DNA of 29,111 nucleotides from JBGTIS01 sp041745535 (GTDB lineage: Bacteria > Bacteroidota > Bacteroidia > Cytophagales > Cyclobacteriaceae): assembly GCA_041745535.1 (NCBI GenBank), contig JBGTIS010000179.1, forward strand, positions 1-29,111, written 5' to 3'. The notes below the pieces were generated by a model. It worked only from the letters and a program-made list of their open reading frames with translations. It was not told the DNA's origin and did not search any database. Shown here one piece after another: positions 1 to 6,039 of this stretch. Position 1 is the first letter of the stretch, and each line of letters starts with the position of its first letter. The position numbers and the translations under genes were made by a program.

Positions 1-72
1 TGACTTGCCCTCGTACAAGCCTTTGATGGCTTCCTGCTGAAAGCGATCATAATCGAATTTTTCTTCTTTCAT
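1..72 (-). CDS. IS256-family transposase, N-terminal fragment (runs off window)
   Basis: An ATG at 72-70 opens a frame that stays open to base 1, giving 24 residues (MKEEKFDYDRFQQEAIKGLY followed by EGKS). This pattern, a charged start, FDYDRF, a helix and LYEGK, is what I recall for the extreme N-terminus of Bacteroidota IS256-family transposases. That family moves DNA by a DDE-type mechanism, but none of the catalytic residues lie in the window. The identification rests on these 24 residues plus the IS256-like tip upstream. It could instead be another Mutator-type transposase. Confidence 0.5.
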   Translation of the reverse strand, partial: MKEEKFDYDRFQQEAIKGLYEGKS

Positions 73-126
73 TGTAAAACTGTGTTTAAGCTAAATTAAT
101 AATTTTTCTAACTTTGACACAGTTCC
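1..126 (-). mobile_element. Partial IS256-family insertion sequence, terminal end only
   Basis: The left edge of the window holds the end of an insertion sequence that continues beyond base 1. On the minus strand, GGAACTGTGTCAAAG (126 to 112) resembles IS256-family tips, which commonly carry a CTGTGTCAAA-like core. A transposase-like reading frame begins about 50 bases inside it. The exact outer boundary is uncertain by a few bases around 121-126, because the other end and the target duplication are not visible. The element appears to interrupt the receiver gene that follows the dual-ATPase gene. Confidence 0.55.
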
Positions 127-208
127 ATGTACAGTCTCGAACAACCTTTTCTTCAACTTCTTTAATTTGATCTTTATCATCAATAACTAATATTACTTTT
201 TCTCTCAT
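86..208 (-). pseudogene. Response-regulator receiver protein, 5' fragment truncated by IS
   Basis: The ATG at 208-206 overlaps the stop of the dual-ATPase gene (TAATG), so the two are translationally coupled. The frame encodes 40 residues, beginning MREKVILVIDDKDQIKEVEE, and stops at 86-88. The first beta strand followed by the acidic pair (VILVIDD) is the hallmark start of a CheY-like receiver domain, which normally runs to about 120 residues with a phospho-acceptor Asp near 55. Only about 27 residues are native; from about base 126 on, the sequence matches the IS end. The phosphorylation site, any output domain and later operon genes are therefore lost here or lie beyond the insertion. A receiver next to a kinase-like ATPase fits functionally, but partnership is inferred. 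Confidence 0.6.
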
Positions 209-2730
209 TATTTAAAAATTAGCCGAAAAGATGCGCCTCTTAATTTCTTATCATTACCTAGAAACTGGACCTCACCGTATAATTTTTTCATTCTATTTTT
301 GATTGTATACAAACCTATACCCGATCCATCGGTAGTTGTTGTTCCCAGAGAAAATAAAGCTCCATTACTTGATGCTAACTCTTCTGGTACCCCATTGCCA
401 TCATCGTGAAAATCAAGCAAAAAACATTTTCCTGAATTGAGCATGTCTATAACAATCTTGTTGGCACCAGCTTTTACCGAATTAGAAATGAGATTATCAA
501 TGATAATCGATACATCAAGTAAGCTTAATTTGGTTTTAAATTCCCCGTCATTATTCACTTGAATCTTTACAATATCTTTATAGGCATAACTGTATGTAGA
601 AATGTACTCTTTCACATAATCTGGTAGGTTGACTTTTTGTACTTCTTGATCAGCTTTGAAATTAGCTTTTGTAACTAAATTGCTAATTTTAAGGACTTTA
701 TCTACCTGAAATTTAATCAGGCTAATTTCTTCTAGTTGTATCTCATCATCTTTTAATCCTTCTTTTATTTTACGATTCAAAGCATCTAAGCAGGCATCTA
801 TTTCGGTAGCAGAAAGTTTGATACTATGTATTAATTCTTCAGCATCATCGCTCAAAGTTTTTCTGGTAGCATTAAGATACTTATTCTTTTCTTTCTCAGC
901 TTTTAGATTTACTTCAGCCACATGTTTAGCTTTCTCTGCCTCTTTCGCTTTTTGTTCAGCTTCTTTTCTCTTAAGTTCTTCTTCTCTACGTTGTAGTTCT
1001 TTCTCTTTTGCCTCAAGTTCGGCCTTCTTTCTAGCCTCGTCCGCTTTTCTCCGTCGTTCTTCTTCAATTTTCTTTGCTTCCTCTGCTTTTCGGGCTTCTG
1101 CTTCAGCTTTTTCTCTCCTCTCTAACTCTTCTTGCGCCTTTTGCTCAGCATTAATTTTTTCATTGAGTAATTTTTGATACCTAGTATCAGCATCTAATAT
1201 TTCCTTTTTAAAAGGATCATTACCTGTTTTTTCAGCAATTGCTAATAGATCTTTAAATGTGTTTGGCGTTAACTTATCTATCTTCTCTCTGGTAATATTT
1301 ACTAAGTCCCTGTTGTAATCTATTACCTCTACATCATCACGATCAACAAGTTTTTTTATTATGTTAACCAAAACACCTCTGCTTTCTATAGTCTTTGAAA
1401 TAAAGGAAATATCTTCTTTAAACGTATCTTCTTTAAAAGGTATTTGGTCTCTTATTACTTTATCAATAGCCTGCCCCCATTGAACATCTACAACATATCT
1501 TTGCAATCGTTTAAAGCATGCCTCAAAAAAAGAATCTATTAGTTGGTTATATCCTTCTGTCTCAACGAGTCCACCATCTCTACTAGATACCTCTCTGAAC
1601 TCCTTTGAATTATCAGTAAACAACTCAATCCTTCCAAGTACATCACGAGTACCTAAGTATCTGCTATATCCTTGTTGTTTGCGACGGTCTATTCCTAAAC
1701 TATCATCGTCTGGGTCACCAAAAGGATAAACCCTAAAGCCATTTTTAAATAAGAACACAGAACCAAACTGCACTGCACGAATACCCATCTGACGAGTAAA
1801 GTTGGTCTTTGCTGCCTGATTTAAAAAAAACAGATGAAACTTTGCATCATCTAGTTTCTTATATTTCTTGTTTGGTTCTTTTATCTTATATATAAGAGAG
1901 CCTCGATCTATCAGTTCTGTTTCAATAATACTTTTATTAATACAAGTTTTAATCTGCGTAGTCTTTATCTCTAGAGTCTCAAAAATGAAGTTGTTGACAG
2001 GACCATTTATCTTTTTTCTTTCAATCTCCTCTTCTTCATCTTTTTCCTTTTCTCGATCACACTTTATGATAATTGAGAACTTGGAACTATCTTCTTCAAG
2101 AGCATTAAATGGGTTGATTAGTTTCTCAAGTGAGTGTTTTAATTTTTGTAACTTATTCCGAGGCCAATTTGAATGAAGCCCAGTTATTTCTAGTAGCGTA
2201 CCGTGCTTTAAATCGGGATAAATATTATTAGAGATCACCTCATGTTCTATTTGTATAGCAATGAACTCTTTTTTTGCATCTTCTTCAAAATCACTCCAAT
2301 TAACTTTAATTTGTTCAAGCCTAGAATTTCTACTATCCTTTTTTGTAATTAGTGTAAGTTGTTTTCCCAAACGATCGCAGGAAAATCTTCCTATACCTTT
2401 TGCTCCTGCATAGTAAAATTTTGGCCTTATTTTGTCAATATAACCTTCGCGGTTGTTTTCCTCCCCTTCTTCTTTGTCTTCCTCCCCTTCCTTTTTTGCC
2501 GAATAAGCTACAAATAACCACTTATTCTTTATATCCTCTAACGACATCCCCTTCCCATTATCCTTGATAATAATTTTATCATCTTCAAAAACAATTTCAA
2601 CCGTAGTAGCATGAGCATCATAAGCATTTTTTACTAACTCAAAAACAGCAATAAAATCATCCGTAATAAGGTCTCGTCCTATTATACTTTTTAATCCCGA
2701 ACTAACTTTAAATTCAAGATAGTCTACCAT
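208..2730 (-). CDS. Dual-GHKL ATPase (MutL/MORC-like N-domain plus histidine-kinase-like C-domain)
   Basis: This 840-residue cytoplasmic protein carries two separate GHKL ATP-binding modules. The N-terminal one (about 10-190) has an N-box ELVKNAYDA at 31-39, DNGKGM at 57-62 and GAKGIGR at 109-115, typical of the HATPase_c_3 (MutL/Hsp90/MORC) group. A middle S5-like region (about 290-420) contains NGFRVYPFGDP and GTRDVLGRIEL. Residues about 520-620 are a long Lys/Glu/Arg-rich coiled coil. The C-terminal module (about 735-840) has DNLISNSVKA, DDGNGVP, the FSLGTTTT loop and GSGIGL, as in histidine kinases. Before it is a DHp-like helix with His635 (EELIHSIKLS). The start overlaps the methyltransferase stop by 17 bases, and its stop overlaps the receiver start, so one operon is likely. 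MORC/MutL-like ATPases are known near methylases in restriction-type systems; the exact role here is unproven. Confidence 0.85.
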   Translation of the reverse strand: MVDYLEFKVSSGLKSIIGRDLITDDFIAVFELVKNAYDAHATTVEIVFEDDKIIIKDNGKGMSLEDIKNKWLFVAYSAKKEGEEDKEEGEENNREGYIDKIRPKFYYAGAKGIGRFSCDRLGKQLTLITKKDSRNSRLEQIKVNWSDFEEDAKKEFIAIQIEHEVISNNIYPDLKHGTLLEITGLHSNWPRNKLQKLKHSLEKLINPFNALEEDSSKFSIIIKCDREKEKDEEEEIERKKINGPVNNFIFETLEIKTTQIKTCINKSIIETELIDRGSLIYKIKEPNKKYKKLDDAKFHLFFLNQAAKTNFTRQMGIRAVQFGSVFLFKNGFRVYPFGDPDDDSLGIDRRKQQGYSRYLGTRDVLGRIELFTDNSKEFREVSSRDGGLVETEGYNQLIDSFFEACFKRLQRYVVDVQWGQAIDKVIRDQIPFKEDTFKEDISFISKTIESRGVLVNIIKKLVDRDDVEVIDYNRDLVNITREKIDKLTPNTFKDLLAIAEKTGNDPFKKEILDADTRYQKLLNEKINAEQKAQEELERREKAEAEARKAEEAKKIEEERRRKADEARKKAELEAKEKELQRREEELKRKEAEQKAKEAEKAKHVAEVNLKAEKEKNKYLNATRKTLSDDAEELIHSIKLSATEIDACLDALNRKIKEGLKDDEIQLEEISLIKFQVDKVLKISNLVTKANFKADQEVQKVNLPDYVKEYISTYSYAYKDIVKIQVNNDGEFKTKLSLLDVSIIIDNLISNSVKAGANKIVIDMLNSGKCFLLDFHDDGNGVPEELASSNGALFSLGTTTTDGSGIGLYTIKNRMKKLYGEVQFLGNDKKLRGASFRLIFK

Positions 2731-3991
2731 AAATCAATTCATTTAAAACTAACCCACTCTGCTCTCCAAATAATGGTGGGATTGCATTCCCAATTTGTGA
2801 ATATCTTGGTACTTCGTTAACCCTTTCTTTCCCACCTGTAGTGTATTTAGCTTTAAACTTAAACCAATCTGGAAAAGATTGGATTCTTGCATATTCTCTT
2901 ACAGTTAAAACCCTTGGTTCGCAATAATGTATATGGTCATCTGGTAAAGTAGTAAGTGTAATACTTGGTTGATTTTCATCAAGAGGAACAATTCGATGCT
3001 TGTTGATCCTTAATTTTGCTTTTACTTCCTTGCTTAGATCTTTATTTCTATTACCTACTTCGAGTATATACCTAAACTTTTCTTCTGTCTCCTTTTTGTG
3101 GTTAACAAAACTGTGGCTATCAGGAACTTTACCTGTATTTCCTTTTCTCATATACCGTTGATACTTTGAAGCCGGTTTAGAATACAAACCCGCTTTAAAG
3201 CCCTTTCGGTCTGGACAATCTATTGTTCCATTTTCATAAAGCAGGTCAGAAATAGCTTGCTTTAAATTAGGTTTTAGAGTTAAACCTTTTGAGACTAAAA
3301 ACTTCTTTTTATTCTCAAAAATTCTATGAAAAAAATCAAGAGTCTGCAAATTTTTCTGATCTGCGAAATCTTCCCTAATACCAATTATGATAAATCTAGC
3401 TCTTTTTTGCGGTATACCGAATTCGGAAAAATTAACCATACGTCCATAAGCTTTGTAATTTAACCACTTTAGTGACCTTAATACAAATTCAGAATAAGCT
3501 ATTCCTTTTGATTTATTCTTCTTAAAGTTTAACGTAAATCCTTTGACATTTTCAAAAAAGATAACTTTAGGCCTTACTAATTGTATAAACCTCAAATATG
3601 ATTTTATCAATTCATTTCTTTCATCACTTTCTACCCTTCTACCTGCAGAAGAGAATCCTTGACATGGTGGGCCACCGACAACCAAATCAACTTGGCCCCT
3701 AAGGCTTTTCAAATTCTCTTTATAATTTTCAATAACTTCATTAATATCAAAGGGCTGGCATGGTAGCCAATTTGGCCAGTCAAAATGATTTAGCTTTTTT
3801 AATAAATTATACTCTAAGGTTTGAAAAGCTTCGGGGCTTTTTTCTATTGCAAATAAACCTTTCCAACCAGATTGATATAACCCAAGTGAAAGGCCACCGC
3901 ATCCTGCAAATAAATCAATATAGACAGGTTTAATAGTATCAGTATTTATGCTACCCAATTTTTTAAGTAAAAATAAGTAAGAAAGCCTCAA
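2714..3991 (-). CDS. DNA (cytosine-5-)-methyltransferase
   Basis: The protein transfers methyl from S-adenosylmethionine to C5 of cytosine in DNA. All main motifs are present in order: DLFAGCGGLSLG (SAM binding, about 26-37), GGPPCQGFSSAGRR with the catalytic Cys at 110, FFENVKGF (about 145-152), the QKRARF motif, a variable target-recognition stretch, and RVLTVREYARIQSFP with QIGNAIPP near the C-terminus. At 425 residues it is a normal length for Dcm-type enzymes. The start is uncertain: no ATG precedes the first motif, and the longest frame opens with TTG at 3991, while a TTG at residue 12 is also possible. The gene runs directly into the dual-ATPase gene with a 17-base overlap. No restriction endonuclease is visible. 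It could be the modification arm of a restriction-like defence system. Confidence 0.93.
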   Translation of the reverse strand: MRLSYLFLLKKLGSINTDTIKPVYIDLFAGCGGLSLGLYQSGWKGLFAIEKSPEAFQTLEYNLLKKLNHFDWPNWLPCQPFDINEVIENYKENLKSLRGQVDLVVGGPPCQGFSSAGRRVESDERNELIKSYLRFIQLVRPKVIFFENVKGFTLNFKKNKSKGIAYSEFVLRSLKWLNYKAYGRMVNFSEFGIPQKRARFIIIGIREDFADQKNLQTLDFFHRIFENKKKFLVSKGLTLKPNLKQAISDLLYENGTIDCPDRKGFKAGLYSKPASKYQRYMRKGNTGKVPDSHSFVNHKKETEEKFRYILEVGNRNKDLSKEVKAKLRINKHRIVPLDENQPSITLTTLPDDHIHYCEPRVLTVREYARIQSFPDWFKFKAKYTTGGKERVNEVPRYSQIGNAIPPLFGEQSGLVLNELIYGRLS

Positions 3992-4098
3992 TATAAGGCT
4001 ATCTATCGAAATTTATTGATTTTATGTAAAAAAAATGCAACTTTCACACACAACTACCTTTTTTTAAATCCCAATCTTAATTCATAAGAATAAAAATG

Positions 4099-4398
4099 CT
4101 ATACATAAATAATATATTTTTCTACATCACTTCTGATGATGGGATTGATGTATTTATAATTCACTAAGTCAATTTTTGATGGTTGAAATAACTGAGACAG
4201 ATATTCTTCTAGTTGTATCTTTTTACCAAATCCTATGCGCACACCCTCTTTGGTAATATAAATCAAATCAATATCGCTTTCAATAGATGCACAACCCTTA
4301 GCGTAACTACCGAACAGACCTATAGCTTCTATCCCAAAAAAGTCAGACAGTGTAGTTTTATAGTTTTTTAATTTTTCTATAATTATATGCTTATCCAT
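4099..4398 (-). CDS. MNT-type nucleotidyltransferase domain protein, without visible HEPN partner
   Basis: This 99-residue protein is a minimal polymerase-beta-fold nucleotidyltransferase. It has GLFGSYAKG with the GS pair at 30-31, the metal-binding DxD at 42-44 (ESDIDLIYI) and a third acidic residue at Asp77 (KIDLVNY), so the catalytic triad looks complete. Such proteins (MntA group) usually neutralise a HEPN RNase (HepT) encoded alongside by adding AMP or similar groups. Neither flank encodes a HEPN protein: a DUF5615 toxin gene lies 47 bases upstream and the methyltransferase downstream. It may be an orphan, act on another partner in the island, or be a remnant. Family call is confident, function is not. 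Confidence 0.8.
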   Translation of the reverse strand: MDKHIIIEKLKNYKTTLSDFFGIEAIGLFGSYAKGCASIESDIDLIYITKEGVRIGFGKKIQLEEYLSQLFQPSKIDLVNYKYINPIIRSDVEKYIIYV

Positions 4399-4445
4399 CT
4401 TACTATTTCAAATCTCAAATTTCGGCTGTAAACAATTAGGGCCAA

Positions 4446-4778
4446 TCAAAACAAGACAAGAATACTTCTTTCCTTGTCTTCTATCAATGTTTGTATATCA
4501 GTATAATGTTTATTGAGTATTTGGAAAATATCATTCGTTTTGCAATTCCCTCGGCGAATCCATACCACTTTAGGTGGAGAGCTTAATAGTATACTCAAAT
4601 CGCTAAAATCAGCATCCTTTGTTACAATGGTAAAGTTATGCTGGCGTGCATACTCCCATACATTTCTATCTTGAGCTTCAGCTAGGTTCAAGTGATATAC
4701 GTGATCAGAGCCAGGAAATAAGTCAGCTAATTGGATAACTAATTGTGGAGATAGATTGTGGTCAAAAAGTAGTTTCAT
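4446..4778 (-). CDS. DUF5615 PIN-like toxin
   Basis: The 110-residue protein has the DUF5615 (Mut7-C-like, PIN-fold) signature: FDHNLSP at 5-11 with Asp6, VTKDADFSD at 52-60 with Asp55 and Asp57, and the downstream VVWIRRGN segment. PIN-fold proteins coordinate Mg2+ through such acidic residues and often cleave RNA, so a toxic RNase is the family expectation, although few DUF5615 members have been tested. Its ATG overlaps the end of the DUF433 gene by four bases (4775-4778), the standard antitoxin-first arrangement. The pair sits at the outer edge of the AT-rich island. Confidence 0.85.
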   Translation of the reverse strand: MKLLFDHNLSPQLVIQLADLFPGSDHVYHLNLAEAQDRNVWEYARQHNFTIVTKDADFSDLSILLSSPPKVVWIRRGNCKTNDIFQILNKHYTDIQTLIEDKERSILVLF

Positions 4779-4993
4779 ACTACCATAAGGCGTTTTTCTC
4801 GATCAGCGGCATATTGCAAACAGGCAAGAATATCTGTTTCTGTTAAATAAGGAAAATCATCCAGTATTTCTTGCACTGACATTCCAGAAGCTAAATATTC
4901 CAGCACATCGTATACCGTGATGCGCATGTTACGAATGCAGGGTTTACCACCTCGTTTTCCCGGTTCAATTGTAATGACATTATTGTATCGCAT
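4775..4993 (-). CDS. DUF433 antitoxin
   Basis: A 72-residue DUF433 protein, with ITIEPGKRGGKPCIRNMRIT near the N-terminus (the GKPCIRGTRI-type motif of the family) followed by a helical region VLEYLASGMSVQEILDDFPYLTETDI that resembles a small helix-turn-helix. DUF433 proteins are frequently paired with DUF5615 as VapB-like antitoxins, expected to bind the toxin and repress their own promoter. The ATG at 4993 has an AAAGGAAA ribosome-binding stretch just upstream, stronger than most in the window. It is the first gene of the minus-strand run that continues to the methylase operon, but shared transcription is not shown. Confidence 0.85.
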   Translation of the reverse strand: MRYNNVITIEPGKRGGKPCIRNMRITVYDVLEYLASGMSVQEILDDFPYLTETDILACLQYAADREKRLMVV

Positions 4994-5191
4994 AAAAGTT
5001 TCCTTTATCCTGTTAAGATACAGTTAATAGGCAACTTATTCAATGGTTTATAAATTTTCTTAAATTACCAGGCTTTTTCTCCTTGAATTCAGAAACAAAA
5101 CCTCTATCATTAAAGCAGAGAACTGCATAAGTCTACTACTACCACCAAACTACTTTGGCTGAATTTAGTTATAGGTGTAACCAAGCTAATA

Positions 5192-5220
5192 AAATCCCTT
5201 TCGCCTTGCGGGAGGGATTT
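5192..5220. other. Strong perfect hairpin (13-bp stem, 3-nt loop)
   Basis: AAATCCCTTTCGC (5192-5204) pairs with GCGGGAGGGATTT (5208-5220) over 13 base pairs, two of them G-T wobbles, around a CTT loop. Read on the minus strand the stem is followed by a short run of T-rich sequence (TTTATTAG), so it could be a terminator in that direction, but no gene is seen that would use it. On the plus strand it lies about 120 bases upstream of the PAS gene start and could be a leader structure. The remaining sequence from 4994 to 5338 holds no convincing gene. Confidence 0.5.
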
Positions 5221-5338
5221 GCTTTAGATATTGAAACTAATTATAGCGCACGCTTCAAATTGGCAATTAAGCGCACCATCTGAAAGTCAGCTTATTATCA
5301 GTTTGTTCTATCATTATTTATCATGTAAACCATCGTCT

Positions 5339-5863
5339 ATGCATTATTCAGCTGAATTTGTTCCTCCTAATGATCGCCCGGACGAAAAACCCAAAACCAC
5401 GCCTTTATTATTCTGGGATTACTATATGATGGCGTACCAGGATATGAAGATAGTCGCCAGAGATTTATTTTTATTTCAGAAGCTATCGGCCCGGTATCAG
5501 TGGCAACTCAACTGGAATATGATCAGCATCTTAAAGCAGCAATCCCAAACGGTACTGATTACGGATCTTAACAATACAATTATTTTCGCTTCCGGTAACA
5601 TTCGTCATATGACTGGCTATTTCGCACATGAGGTAATAGGAAAAACCCCAAAAATATTTCAGGGAAAAGAAACTTCCCCGCAAAGCCGGAAAATTATTCG
5701 CCAGGCTGTACAAAACAGGCAATCATTCCAAATAGTAATTCTCAATTATAAAAAAAACGGGGATACGTATCTCTGTAAAATTGAAGGCCATCCTCTTTTG
5801 AACCACCAGAATGAGTTGACCAATTTTATAGCCTTTGAGCATCCACATCCTGCCAAGGCATGA
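5339..5863 (+). CDS. Stand-alone PAS-domain protein
   Basis: From the ATG at 5339 the product is 174 residues with no signal peptide. An N-terminal helical part (with LLFWDYYMMAYQDMKIVARD) leads into a single PAS domain from about residue 75: TVLITDLNNTIIFASGNIRHMTGY, then EVIGKTPKIFQGKETSP, the NYKKNGDTYLCKIEGHPL strands and a terminal FIAFEH. The layout resembles LOV-type PAS domains, but the flavin-binding Cys of GRNCRFLQ is absent (GKTPKIFQG), so blue-light photochemistry is not expected. No output domain is attached, so it presumably senses a ligand or interacts with another protein. The frame stays open upstream to a TTG at 5231, but the ATG fits the family start better. Neighbours give no hint of its partner. 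Confidence 0.75.
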   Translation: MHYSAEFVPPNDRPDEKPKTTPLLFWDYYMMAYQDMKIVARDLFLFQKLSARYQWQLNWNMISILKQQSQTVLITDLNNTIIFASGNIRHMTGYFAHEVIGKTPKIFQGKETSPQSRKIIRQAVQNRQSFQIVILNYKKNGDTYLCKIEGHPLLNHQNELTNFIAFEHPHPAKA

Positions 5864-5980
5864 AATCTGGTCCTGTTCTATATGTAATATCCCTTTTAAG
5901 ACAAAGCAGCTTACTTACTAATGAGAAAGCAGTATGGGTAATCATAAAGTAATTGATTACATAGATAATTCTCAATACGA

Positions 5981-6011
5981 TTTGTGAAAACAATAGCTTT
6001 TGCTATTTTAG
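5981..6011 (+). promoter_or_regulatory. Bacteroidota-type promoter for the exported enzyme cluster
   Basis: TTTG at 5981-5984 is followed after 19 bases by TATTTTAG at 6004-6011, a 7-of-8 match to the Bacteroidota -7 box TAnnTTTG with the expected spacing. Transcription would begin about 20 bases before the ATG at 6040. The TATTTTAGnnnCACCACT arrangement recurs upstream of the gene at 27173. Confidence 0.5.
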
Positions 6012-6039
6012 TAGCACCACTCAACTACTCATCACAACT

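Noticed and set aside
818..1177. Long plus-strand frame rich in Ser/Phe/Ala opposite the dual-ATPase gene
   Set aside because: It is the antisense of the Lys/Glu-rich coiled coil and has no family resemblance or start signals.
5339..5863. PAS protein as a LOV photoreceptor
   Set aside because: The flavin-adduct cysteine of GRNCRFLQ is absent; the matching segment reads GKTPKIFQG.
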